A DNA stretch of 33,757 nucleotides from the NCBI GenBank assembly GCA_003427395.1, contig BFEA01000058.1:1057873-1091629 (forward strand), in the 5' to 3' direction. The translations under genes were made by a program, and so were the position numbers. Source of the stretch: Chara braunii (Eukaryota; Streptophyta; Charophyceae; Charales; Characeae). Shown here piece after piece: positions 1 through 9,603 of this stretch (its first letter is position 1; each line of letters starts with the position of its first letter). Below the pieces are notes generated by a model that saw only the letters and a list, made by a program, of their open reading frames with translations, was not told where the DNA came from and did no database searches.

Positions 1-1484
1 GGGACGCATGGGAGTGTTAGGGTCCACGTCTGTCCAGTTCTTGAAGGAAAGGTGATAGTTTCGGGGGATTTCGTCGCGCATGCTTTCCTCTCTGTCCTCC
101 TCGCTCTTCTCTCCTGACCAGTGAACTCTTCCTACCCATCCCTCCCTCTTCCCCCCTAACCATTCTTCTGCGAACTGAGTAATCTTGGTCGATATGTCCT
201 TGCCTGTATGGAGGGTATCTAACATTTTTTTAGTCTCCTGCCACCTTTGCATCAGTTCCATTTGAAAATGGGTTTTAAATAGGTCCTTCCTTTCTTCTCC
301 CTCCACCCTATGTCCTTCTAACACCAGCGCGCAACGTTGCCACCACAGGGTCCACAATACCGTCTTCCTACCCAAGGAGAACGTGTTCCTTTCGAATGTA
401 TCTTCTTGTGAGGATGGGTGATGGCCTAACAGGATTGCTCTCCAGTCCCAGGGCCACTCCTGATTTGGGAACATTTGTCTCCAAATCCTATCCCACCATC
501 TCCATGTCAGGGTGGCAGTTGAGCATTGCAAGAAAATGTGTTCGATTGTTTCCGGCCTTTTCCTGGCCGGGAATCCCTGCAGGCAGCGTGTGCACCATGG
601 TAGGGTTTTGCCTTGCTGTTCCAACTGAGTATGGTCGATCACCCAGTTGTTTGTAGGAAGGCAGCGGTGAGCGATTTGCCATTGGAGCGAGGTGATTTTT
701 GCCGGCCTGCACTTGCAGTCTTGAAACCACCGTATTGGTGTAAAAAGGTTTCTATCCACATTGAGGTGCTTCTGCCACCTATCGATGATCACGTCCTTCA
801 GCTCTCGGCGGGCTCTTAGCATCCTATAGGAGCTTTTTACCGTGAGACTGGCCAATGTGCGTGGTTTCGTGGCACTGCCTTTGGCCCTTATCTGGGGGGG
901 TCCATTGCCATTCTAGTGGGTCCAAAGGAAGTTTGGACAACGGGGTCTCGGGCATAAACGCTCGTCGTGCCTCCCCTTCTCCAATTATACGAACCCTGAA
1001 TAGATGGTCATGCTAAATCCATACAAAGGAGTCTGGGTTGCCCTTCAACTCTCCTCTTCTTCCTATTGTATGCCACTCTACCAGGGCGTCTGCCGGGTGC
1101 ACAAGGTGGATGTGTCCCACCTGCCCGGGGTTCTCTGTCTGTCCCACTCGGTCCCCCTCTTGGAGTTTGCGTCCTTTTCTGAGGATAGATCGCCACCCAA
1201 TCGGGAGGGCCTCCGTGATGGTTCCCAAGTTCGTTTCTATGTTATGACAATATCTCAATCTCTCCCTCATCTGGTTTTGATCTTTCCAGTCCTTTTTTGC
1301 TCCGTCCCACAAGTCTCCAACTCTCATGACTCCATTCTTGACCCAGCCTTTCCATGGGGATTCGGAGCTGCAGAATATATTGCCATGGGAGTTGGTTATG
1401 CGGGAGTTTCCAAAGAGGGGTTGCCAGGCTACCTCCTCCTACCGTTCCGGAGGCGGGCGTTGCGGTAGGGGGAGTCTCCTCCAT
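1..1484 (-). pseudogene. LINE-A ORF2, C-terminal region with zinc knuckle (partial, broken)
   Basis: This is the downstream part of the same ORF2. Frames read LPKDDFWPRLLKTWRRL, then a TAG near 1450, then WQPLFGNSRI and WKGWVKNGVMRVGDLWDG, which is the usual connector of LINE C-termini. A TAG lies at about 1012. A frameshift occurs at the run of seven G on the plus strand (894-900). The frame then stays open to position 1 and contains a zf-RVT-type knuckle at about 520-600: WCTRC, then HIFLQC, giving C-x2-C...H-x4-C. A tryptophan-rich tail follows (WDRIWRQMFPNQEWPWDW). The protein end is outside the window. Confidence 0.8.
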
Positions 1485-2746
1485 GTTTTGAGAAGTCTGG
1501 GCCAGAAATCGTCTTTTGGTAGGTCGTGCCGAAGGTCGGGCTTAGTACGTGCTGCTGGCGCCAGTCTTATCAGCTGTTCATAGGCCAAGGGTCTTCAAAC
1601 CAGGGCGGTTTCGAAGATCAACCGTATCACCTATTGTAGTACCAGTGCCAGCACCTGCGTTGCCGGGTCCAGGATACCTAGTCCTCCTTTGGATTTTGGT
1701 TGTACTACAGAGTCCCATGCCACTCGGCTGATAACGTTCGTGTTTTCACTGTCTCCCCTCCACAAGTAGGCCGCCACCTTTCTCTTTAGTGCTTTCTGGG
1801 CTGGGTCACTGAGCGGCTACAGTACCGATTTGTACCATAACGTGGCCAGCACCACATTGTTGATTACTAGCGCTCGGCCGAAGAGTGAAGTGTGCTTGTG
1901 ATTCCATTGCAATAGTTTAGTCAAGGTCGGGGATGTGAGCCAGTCATCATTGCCTATCGACCGTTCTTGTGCTGTCAATTGCACCCCAAGTACGCGGATC
2001 GCTGTGTCAGGGGTAACCCATGTTATGCGGGGTTGTTCGGGTGGCCTGCCCCCTTGTTGGTGTAGCCACCAGCCCAGTGTTTTTTGTCCCCAGTTGACTG
2101 TCATAACTGATAAAAGGCAGAAGCGCTCCATAAGCCTATGGATTTCCTCCATGTTAGAGGTTGATGCTTCCGCCATGATTGTCAAGTCGTCCGCAAACAG
2201 GGAACAGATCGGGATGGCGGCCTCTGGAATACCTGTGATCTTGATTCTTTCGAGATTTTTGTTGTGTCGGAGATTGGCGGACAGGGCTTCCATTATTATG
2301 ATGAAGAGGAAAGGAGCGATTGGGTCTCCCTGCCTGACCGAGCGTTGAAGTGTGATTTCTGGAACCAGCAAGCCATTTACTTACACTCGGATCGTCGCAT
2401 TCTGGTGCAGGACCTGGACCCACCTTCGAAAATCCTGATCAAAGTTCATCTTGTGTAGGCATCTGTCGAGGAAAACCCAATCGACGTGGTCGTATGCTTT
2501 TTCGAAATCGATAAAAATGAAAGATGCGTTGCTTTTGGACTGACGGGTAGTTTGATCATTTCGTTCACTAGCAGGATGTTCTCCTGAATGTTCTTGTTTT
2601 GCATAAAGTTTGTCTGTGCCGGGTGGATGAGGTCCTCTAGCACCTCAATCATACGGTTAACCAGAGCCTTAGAAAGCATCTTATAGACCACAGTCAGGAG
2701 GGTGATGGGTCTATAGTTCCGGATGTTCATTTTGTCACCTTTCTTG
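1485..2746 (-). pseudogene. LINE-A ORF2, reverse transcriptase core (broken)
   Basis: Resuming after the inserted element, the frame reads KKGDKMNIRNYRPITLL, the conserved NYRPITLL block of non-LTR reverse transcriptases. A frameshift near 2530 moves the frame to motif A, FIDFEKAYDHVDW, with its catalytic aspartate. An in-frame TAA lies near 2382, followed by the RQGDPIAPFLFI block and motif C, LFADDLTIMA, with both catalytic aspartates intact. A TAG near 1816 precedes the thumb region (VAWDSVVQPKSKGGLGILDP). The polymerase would copy the element RNA at a nicked target site. All key residues survive, so the lesions look recent relative to sequence divergence, or they are partly assembly errors. 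Confidence 0.85.
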
Positions 2747-3268
2747 CAACAGAAAAATTCCCATGAGAAATGAAAGTTGAAAAAAATATTCCATAAAAAA
2801 AAATCCTTCATATTTATAAATTATCATTTCAATGTTTGTCCAATTCTAAAATTTCAAATTTAATTTGATAAGTTCTCGTCTAAATATGAGCTTTCCCTTC
2901 GTACTACATCTATTTGTTCAAGATGGAATGAAAGTCTGGACGAGTTTATGGAATGTTTTAACTAGACTTTCATTCTATTACAACAAATATCATCTAATTT
3001 AGATTGGATTAACCTATTTATGACTCAAAATCCTTACTTAGAATAGGAGTCCAATTAAAATATTTCATGAACTCATCCAGACTTTCATTCCATCTCTAGC
3101 ATGCAGTTCAAATAAGAAGGGATACCCCATTACTGGAAGGAAAGTTTTCAAGTAAGACGAAAAATTTTAAAATTGGAATTACATTTTTAAAGATGGAATG
3201 AAAATTTGGAATTTATAATGTAATTTTACTCTATAATGATTATTTAATTCTGGGAAATTTTTCTGTTG
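2747..3268. mobile_element. 522-bp AT-rich MITE-like element inserted in LINE-A
   Basis: The ends are inverted repeats: CAACAGAAAAATTCCC at 2747-2762, and its complement with one extra T ending CTGTTG at 3268. The dinucleotide TG is present on both sides (2745-2746 and 3269-3270). Removing the element and one TG restores an uninterrupted LINE reading frame (VLSLLH-KKGDKMN), so the boundaries are well supported. The interior is AT-rich, has no coding capacity, and holds a 25-bp inverted repeat around GATGGAATGAAAGTCTGGA (about 2922-2946 against 3071-3095) plus a third weaker copy near 3193. It is a non-autonomous DNA element by structure. The superfamily is uncertain because a 2-bp TG duplication is not the TA of Tc1/mariner. 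Confidence 0.8.
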
Positions 3269-4931
3269 TGTGGAGTAAAGATAACACCCCTTGTCCTAAC
3301 ATCTCTCCCATCTCCCCCGTCTCCCAGACTGTTCTGTAGAACTGCATGAGGTCGTTGTTAAATCGCAGACACATGGTTTCCCAGAATTCCTTCGGGAAGC
3401 CATCAATCCCAGGAGTCCTTTCCTCCTCCATCTGGAAAAGAGCAGTCCATACCTTATCCTTGCTTAGGGGAAGGTCCAATTTTGTCCTTTGAGTTGGTGT
3501 GAGGCGATGGTTCATAGGCTGCAGAAAATCATCAATATCGTTAAGCCGATGTTCCGCCTGGGAAAGGATGTGTGTGGAGAAAAGGTCTTTATAGAAGTCC
3601 CGGGCTATTTTTGCACATTGTGTCGTGGTGGTGGCCACCTCCCCCGTCGTCGGGACCAGGAAGGCCTCTATGGTAGTGCGGTGGGCTCTGATTGAGGCTA
3701 GGCTAAAAAATTGTGAGTCCATGGTACCTTCTGTGGTCCATTTAGATAGTTTTCCTCGGATTCTGATCCCCTGCCATCTGTGCTGAGCATAATGAAGCAG
3801 CTGGTCTTTCAAACGTTGGATCTCAGTGTTGTGATCAGTAGAATTGTCCTGATTAACCAGGTCATGAAGGTGACTACTATGGATTTTTTGTTCTTGCTGA
3901 TAACGTCGGGCCGCGATCAATTTGGAGTAGTCATTGCACTTCTTGGCTAGGAAAAACATGTCGTTTGTAAACCATTGGATATCGGAATTAAAGTTGTCTT
4001 TGAGACTTTGCCAATAGGCCCAAACATCTTGTATATAGGACTGGAAGGTCGTATCCTTGAGTAAAGACGTGTTCAGTTTGTAGTATCCCGACCCCTGGTC
4101 CGGTCTTTTGCGGAACGTGAAGATGGCTCCGGAGGTGCAGTGGTCTAGTCCCGGGTGTGGGCTTTGTGGGAGTATGGTGGCTACCTGTAAAGCATTTTGT
4201 ATAGCCTGGGAGATCAGTATCAAATCTATTCGGGATTTTGAGTGTCGTTCCGGGTCATTGGTGCGAATGCATGTAAAGGCGCGATTGGTTGGGTGTAGAA
4301 GACGGTATGTGTCTGTCAGGTCAAGACCCCTGCAAAAGTTGGCGATGGTTTGCTCATCTTCCTCTACGTATCATAGGTGGGATGAGTGTAGGCTTCATCT
4401 ATCTAATCCCCGTTCCAGTGCTGCGTTGAAGTCTCCTGCCATGATGAGAGGTACCCCGGGGGGGGCAGTGGGGGAGAGATTTTCAAAGAACGCTTTTCTC
4501 TCTGTTGATGAGTTAGGTGTGTATATGCAGAAAATGCATATTAACTCTAACTCTAACATGCCGAGTACCAAGACTCATCGCCCCTGCGCCTGGTCCGCTG
4601 TCCAGTTTATCATCTCAAATTTGGATTCGGGCGGGATCCAGACCGCCACTCTGGCTGATGCCGTTGTCGGGGCATGGACCGCGAAAGATTGATATGGCCA
4701 TACTGTAGTGTGTGCTCTGAGGTACTCCGGTTTGTCCATCAGGTGAGTCTCTTGGACGCATATCACGTCTGGCCATCTTCTCCCCCCTACCCCTCTTAAC
4801 TGGTCCCATATCGCTTGTTTTTTGTCTGGATTATAGGAAGCGAGTCCATTGACGTTTAGGGATCTTATATCTAGGTCTGCACTTCGGAGGCAGCTTCTCC
4901 ACTTCGGATTCTTACAATATAGGATGTCCAT
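3269..4931 (-). pseudogene. LINE-A ORF2, endonuclease and N-terminal reverse transcriptase part (broken)
   Basis: ORF2 starts at ATG 4931. The N-terminal half of an exonuclease-endonuclease-phosphatase domain is clear: a LNVNGLAS strand, then DVICVQETHL with the catalytic glutamate. The frame stops after the segment WTADQAQGR near 4575. The continuation lies in another frame: IYTPNSS, then LIMAGDFNAAL (the catalytic GDFN), then SRIDLILIS before the final DH histidine segment (GLDHCTSG). Two further in-frame stops lie near 4400 and 4372. From 4223 the frame is open for about 320 codons and passes into the reverse transcriptase fingers, with the TPGIDGFPKEFW motif typical of LINEs. It ends inside the inserted element at 3268; the last native codons read VLSLLH and resume on the other side as KKGDKMN. 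Confidence 0.85.
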
Positions 4932-4983
4932 GATTGTCGTTCGTTATTGGTGGCAGAAATTCCTCGCGGTCTATGTATTTTAC

Positions 4984-6360
4984 TCAAATACTAAGCCACA
5001 GTTTGACAGACCAGTTAATCGTGCATAGCAGACCATTTATGAGAATCCTAGAGAGGGCAGTGTGCAGATCCTCCTTCGACCAGAAGTGGTTGGCCCGGAG
5101 GTCATGCAGTCTCAGGTCCATCAGATCGTTATGATTGTACCATTTAAGGCCTGAGTCTTTTCCTTCTTCGAAAAGGATGTATAGATCTGTGTTGGCAACC
5201 CGCATCAGACCCTCAACCTGTGGAAGGGTGGAGACTACTCCGTGTGGGTAGTGTTTGCGGATGAAGGGGAGCATTTTTTTTGTGAAGTCCCCTTCCCTCA
5301 GGGAAGGAATAGACCAAATGTTATAAAAATTTCAGCCGGGCAGGGTGAGTCCCCCGTCAGTTGGAGATAGTCCCACTTCCATTCTATCCCCTGCTTGTCT
5401 CAATGGGATTGCAATTACCCCCTCCTTCTGTGAAAGGGATTTCTCGTACTGACCCTTTTCCACTAGATTTCTCAGTTTCAGTCGGCGGGGCGGGTCTTCG
5501 CAAGGGACCTCTTTTAACCCTTCGGCTCCCCCTGGTGAGACCTGCATGAGCTGGCTAGATTCCTGTGGGCTTCCTTCCTCCCCTTCCCGGTCCCCCCCCT
5601 TCCTTCCTTCCCTTTGTCCGGAGTCGTAAGAGTTCTGCCCTGCCTTTCCCAGCGGGGGGGAGAACTGTTGATAGGTGATGTGTCTAATACGCTGGAAGAG
5701 CTCTAGCCATGTAATGTGGGAGGGGGGGGGCACTGTCAGTGTTGATTTCAGGGTTGGACTGCTGTCTAGCATGCTAAACAGCTGAATGTATGCCTGATCC
5801 CAAAAATCAGAATCGGCCCCTGTATATTGGTCTCGCAGGCCCTCTAGAAGCCAATCTGCAATCCTTTGCAGTTTCTGTTCAATTGGCATGTCGTCTCGGG
5901 GTGCCGCCGTGTTGTCTCCCGGGTCCTTGTCTTGCATTATTATGTCNGGGGGGGGGGGAAGCGGGTTCGGGGGATCGTCCACCTCCATTGGTTGCGGGCC
6001 AAAAGCTTCTCTGAAGTGGTCTTTCCCTCCTGGTTCTGTGTGGTCTTGTNGTCTGTGTTCCAGCTTTTTGGGTTCCCCCTGCCCCCCCGCCCCTAGGTGT
6101 TCCATCTTTTCACCTGCAAGTTCTGTGCTGCGGGTTTCCAGGGAGGGAACAGTCGGATTTTCCGGCTTCGGTATTTGGAAATGGCCCGCCGATAGATTGT
6201 AGAGTCGATGGAACACCTTGTGCCATGTGACCTGTGCAGGGGGGCCCTTGTTTAGGTCTCGGATCGAGGGGCTCGCCTCCAGAACAGCAGTGAGTTGCGT
6301 GTGAGCGTCTTTCCAGAATTCCTCCGGTGCCCCTTCGTGCTGGAGCCGCAACCCTTGCAT
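4984..6360 (-). pseudogene. LINE-A ORF1 (gag-like protein), one in-frame stop, internal module duplication
   Basis: The reading frame runs from ATG at 6360 to a stop at 4984, about 458 codons, broken only by an in-frame TGA at 5332-5334; the frame on both sides is the same. Two copies of a module of about 60 residues are visible, at roughly residues 1-60 and 164-222. Shared positions include DW..xGLR.Q, a GA...FW motif, QL...L..SP, PP....TW and F.R. Proline- and glutamate-rich linkers separate and follow them. The C-terminal part (from about residue 350) begins LPFIRKHYPHG and is a separate, better-ordered region. I see no CCHC knuckle or RRM. By position it should be the RNA-binding or packaging protein of the LINE, but that is inference. 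Two N bases (5947, 6050) fall in the linker. An earlier in-frame stop near 6412 limits extension upstream. Confidence 0.7.
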
Positions 6361-6720
6361 TATCCAGTCTGAGATCAGAGAGTGTGTGATCCCGAATAAC
6401 CTGGGCCCAGCTCAGTCCTCGGCATGCAAATAATTAGTTTCCAGGTCTTATAGTGTTATGGGAAGTCCTGTAGGGGCCAGCTCGGGTTCAAGCTCTCAGC
6501 GAGGGAACATGTGGGGGCTGCACTCAACCTGGAGGTTGGTAATACCAGGGTTAGTCTGTAGCATCAGATGTGGGGGCTGCACCCGACCTGCAGGTGGGCG
6601 ATACCAGCCAGGGGTCAGCTGATCAGGACCGAGAACTCTTCAACGGGTCAGTAGGAGTGCCTCCCCTCCTCCCTACGAACATCAGCAGTGTCTGCTGAAT
6701 GTCGCGTCAACGCCGTCAAG
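6361..6720 (-). other. Probable LINE-A 5' leader with a 59-bp tandem repeat
   Basis: No open frame is convincing here. Two imperfect copies of a 59-bp unit begin at about 6509 and 6568; each starts (A/C)ATGTGGGGGCTGCAC and continues ACCTG.AGGT.GG..ATACCAG. Tandem monomers in a LINE 5' leader often act as promoter units in other lineages, but that role is only suggested by position. The left end of the element is placed near 6660 for lack of a better marker. Confidence 0.4.
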
Positions 6721-6950
6721 CTTGCCTAGGAAGGTACTGTGCACGTGCATGGCGCGGAGGCGCAGCCCAGAGGGCCTGGGGTCTTGGAGCGCATTTTGGA
6801 GACCCCACCGGCTGACCCTCCGTCCTTCCCAAACGCCCCCCATTTCCCTTTTCCCTCCATTTCCCTCCACACTTTTGCCTGAAGAAGAACCCCCTGGGCG
6901 CCGTCCAACCTCTGCAGGCTACCGCTGGTTGTTCGGTTCTTGCCTCTCCA

Positions 6951-7030
6951 TGAGGCATGGGTATTGAGCCCAAGACCTTCAGCTCGATTTTTAATTCGTT
7001 GTGGATACCGACTGAACTACGTAGGCCGCT
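6951..7030 (-). ncRNA. tRNA-like sequence, possible SINE head
   Basis: On the minus strand a box A-like TAGTTCAGTCGGTA (about 7005-7018) is followed 35-50 bp later by a box B-like GGGCTCAATACCC (6959-6971) that forms a T-arm-like hairpin with a GGG/CCC stem. The acceptor and D stems do not pair, so this is not a working tRNA. A tRNA-derived SINE promoter or an old tRNA pseudogene explains it best. No matching SINE body was identified in the window. Confidence 0.35.
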
Positions 7031-7154
7031 TCCACCGTCGCGAATGAGGGAAAAAGAAAAATGAGGGCGCGTTGGCTGGATTGCAGTAGTGTAGTCCACC
7101 TACCGTTGTCGCGGACCGGCGACAGCGAGAGGGCCGAGGAGAAGGCCTGCGAGG

Positions 7155-7301
7155 GGGCTCGCTCCACTACACAACACTGTACATGCATTTGGACGCTTTC
7201 TTGACCACATGCATTCATTCACAACGTAGGAATCGGCCGAATGCACCTGGTCCCAAAAGCGTCCAAATGGATGTACACTGTTGTGTAGTGGAGCGAAGCC
7301 C
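7155..7301. mobile_element. 147-bp foldback (palindromic MITE-like) element
   Basis: Two arms of about 63 bp, 7155-7218 and 7238-7301, are inverted copies with few mismatches. The outer ends read GGGCTTCGCTCCACTACAC (complement of the right arm), and the arms continue through AACA.TGTACAT.CATTTGGACGC. Only about 20 bp separate them, so the whole unit can form one long hairpin. No coding capacity is visible. Confidence 0.7.
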
Positions 7302-7810
7302 ATAGCTACTGATGAGAGCAACCAAGGTTTTCTGGCTGCCATAGCCAGTGAGGAGGGCGATCTTGGCTCGGCGCGGCCTGGGCATGGCCGATGTGGATGC
7401 CCATTCCACTGTTGATGTCTTGCGGCGGTTATCTGGTTTCACACAGCTCGCACTTGCACTTTTTTTGCACTTTTTTTGCCCCGCAATCACGGTCGGAGAC
7501 AGTCAGAAAGAAATTGAAGAAAAAAAAGAAAAAGAAAGAAAGAAAGAAAGAGTCCCGGCAGTGCGAGTGTCCTTCCTTCCTTCCTTCCTTTCGTACGGGT
7601 ACTACGTCGATCGATAAAAAAGCGATGGCGTAGGGAGGGCGGCGTTGGCGGCGCGGCAAGGCTTGCGGCGTATTTTCCCACTGACTGACACTTTTTTTAT
7701 CGTAATCCACCCGCGTCTACGGTCAGGTACATCCAGGGAAAAGAGTCGCGGCCTGAGTAACCAAGCGCCCCCCCATTTTGCCTTGGTTTTGACGAGCCGC
7801 GGGTTGGCTT
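7302..7810. other. Non-coding stretch with GAAA and TTCC microsatellites
   Basis: A purine run of GAAA units (about 7508-7551) is followed by TTCC units (about 7573-7590). The rest shows no gene, RNA or element I can name. Confidence 0.6.
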
Positions 7811-7837
7811 GTGGAATTCGTCGCCGCTGTTGGCTGT

Positions 7838-8006
7838 GCAGCCACGTGTCAATCTCGTCTACGTGTCAATCTCGTCCACGTGGGGGACAGCCCATCCTCA
7901 TTTTACCATTTTATGGTAGTAATAATGGCGGCGTCAACAGCGATCAATCAGCCAGCGCGAGTAGTCGCGAGCCACGTGTCAATCTCGTCGTCCACGTCAG
8001 CGACAG
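7838..8006 (+). repeat. Short dispersed repeat with CACGTG cores
   Basis: The string CCACGTGTCAATCTCGTC occurs at about 7841 and 7973, with a partial third copy (ACGTGTCAATCTCGTCCACG) adjoining the first. The CACGTG core equals the plant G-box, but nothing downstream supports a promoter. Confidence 0.5.
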
Positions 8007-8127
8007 CTCATCATCATCATGCTCGCCCACTCGTTATGCGCAAAATGGGCTCGGCGTTGAAATGGGCTTCTCCTTCTCCTTCTCCTCCTGAGCAGTACGT
8101 TTTGTCGCGACGTGCTTCTTCTCTGAA

Positions 8128-8166
8128 TTCTTCTTCTTCTTCTTCTTCTTCTTCTTCTTCTTCTTC
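8128..8166 (+). repeat. (TTC)n microsatellite
   Basis: About 13 uninterrupted TTC units. It lies inside a long open frame that I do not accept as a gene. Confidence 0.95.
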
Positions 8167-8170
8167 CCAC

Positions 8171-8490
8171 TGGAGAGGGATCCCGACGTGTTCCGGGAAC
8201 GTGAGAGCGAGGCATGGCTCGCGGCTCTGTGCTTCGTCGCATTGGAGAGGGATCCCGACGGTCCATCTGAGAAGAGATGAGGAAGGTGTGTTGTTGTGTT
8301 CGCTGACTGACTGTCGTCGGTCACCGATAGGATGCGATCCCTGCGCTGTGCTTTGTCCCACTAGAAAGGGATCCCGACGGTCCACGTGCATTAGCTCTTT
8401 GGTGAAGTGCGCGGCCGCCTCCAGCTGCTTGTCGTTCACCTATCCTCGTTTCTCACGGCGCCGACCCTTCCATAGGGATCCCGACGGTTA
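8171..8490 (+). repeat. Four spaced copies of a GGGATCCCGACG motif
   Basis: The core GGGATCCCGACG begins at 8177, 8249, 8368 and 8475. Copies 2 and 3 share a longer unit: TGTGCTT.GTC.CA.T.GA.A before the core and GTCCA after it. Spacing is 72, 119 and 107 bp, so this is a dispersed or decayed tandem repeat, not a regular satellite. GGGATCCC is itself a palindrome. Confidence 0.65.
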
Positions 8491-8545
8491 CCTTCACCAT
8501 GATGGCCGTCAGATGCGATCTCCGGGCCGATCGCGGCTACTAGTT

Positions 8546-8546
8546 C

Positions 8547-8592
<46 letters not shown>

Positions 8593-8698
8593 GGGGAAAA
8601 AGTCGTCGGAAAGGAGTAAACGAGGAGGAGGAGGAGGAGGAGGAGGAACTGGCAAAGGCTTTGGATCGAAAGGGCAAATAAAGGTCTCACCAGGTAGG

Positions 8699-8729
<31 letters not shown>

Positions 8730-8730
8730 G
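8546..8730 (+). repeat. (GCC)n, (GGA)n and poly-T microsatellites
   Basis: A GCC run occupies about 8546-8592, a GGA run 8622-8647, and 26 T 8704-8729. The rest of the stretch to 9329 is AT-rich low-complexity DNA with no recognisable gene. Confidence 0.9.
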
Positions 8731-9329
8731 TGGTTGTGTGTGTGTCTATGTGGTTCGTTTTATATCAGTGAAGAGGGGGGGGTCCAAACTTAACCCGATC
8801 GTCTTTTTTGCCCTCTACTTCTTCCCTCTCTTTTTTTTTCTCTCTCTTTCTTTTCTTTTTCGTTTTTTTCGAAAAACAGATTCAACGGAAAGTATTATTT
8901 ATTATTATTTTAATAATATTTTATTACTTTTTTTTAATTTTTCATTACTCGAATTGCGAGTACCCCATCTTACAAATGGATAGCTTGACTACTTGTGTAA
9001 AAAAATAAAAATAAAAAAAAGTAAAATGGATAGCTTTCACCCGGCTTAGCTTTGCATATTACAACCAGCCAAGAATCGTCCCTCGGCCAGGAATAAGGCC
9101 TGGCGTGCCCCCCCCCAAAAAAAAAATACAAAATAAAAATAAAAAAATAAAAAGGTGGTCTCCCATTGATGGGCGTGACATCAAATGGATACATACCTTT
9201 CGAGGCCTTTTTTCGGCTAAGTAAGATACCAAGTGTGGTATCTTTTCTGATCAGTTTAATACTAACAAGTAGAAAAATTCCATGCCAAAAAAGTGGAGCA
9301 TTTTACAGGGAAAAAAAAAAAAAACCCGT

Positions 9330-9407
9330 ACACTCTTCCTGCCGAGCTCAAGGCCGGCCCCTGATTTCCCGCCAAAATTTCAAGGCCAATTCTGGCAGGA
9401 AGAGTGT
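9330..9407. repeat. 78-bp foldback with perfect 14-bp ends
   Basis: ACACTCTTCCTGCC at 9330-9343 is the exact reverse complement of 9394-9407. An internal segment (AAGGC..GGCCCCTGATTTCCCGC) recurs in direct orientation just outside, near 9437-9463, so part of the unit is duplicated. Confidence 0.6.
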
Positions 9408-9525
9408 TTATTTATTTATTTATTTTAGCTCTGAAGGCCAAGTCCGGCCCCTCATTTCCCGCTACCTTCACTCTGTTTTTGTTTCTATTTATTTGAAACC
9501 CACCAGTACCACAAAGAAATCTGGT

Positions 9526-9527
<2 letters not shown>

Positions 9528-9565
<38 letters not shown>

Positions 9566-9603
9566 CCCCCCCCCCCCCCCAAAAAAAAAAAAAAAAAAAA
9601 AAA
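9528..9603. repeat. Adjacent homopolymers G34-C19-A23, probable assembly artefact
   Basis: Thirty-four G are followed directly by nineteen C and twenty-three A. Three long homopolymers joined without any other base suggest a misjoined or poorly resolved region rather than biology. Confidence 0.75.

Larger units (their letters stand above)
1..6660 (-). mobile_element. LINE-A: L1-like non-LTR retrotransposon, degenerate, 3' end beyond window
   Basis: Read on the minus strand, the order is a probable 5' leader (about 6660-6361), ORF1 (6360-4984), a 52-bp gap, then ORF2 from 4931 with an apurinic-type endonuclease, reverse transcriptase and C-terminal zinc knuckle. ORF2 is still open at position 1, so the 3' end lies outside the window. 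Domain order and the ORF1/ORF2 layout fit the L1 group of plants and algae. The copy is dead: ORF1 has one in-frame stop, ORF2 has several stops and at least three frameshifts, and a 522-bp foreign element interrupts the reverse transcriptase. The 5' boundary is approximate because I found no target-site duplication. Confidence 0.85.

Noticed and set aside
3489-4692. Plus-strand open frames opposite LINE-A
   Set aside because: The minus strand carries recognisable endonuclease and reverse transcriptase motifs; the plus frames are its shadows.
7838-8006. CACGTG G-boxes as a real promoter
   Set aside because: The motif lies in a repeated segment and no gene or transcription start can be recognised downstream.
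7811-8983. A 390-codon plus-strand open frame
   Set aside because: It crosses TTC, GCC, GGA and poly-T microsatellites and encodes Ser, Ala, Gly and Phe runs. No domain, and no sign of coding constraint.
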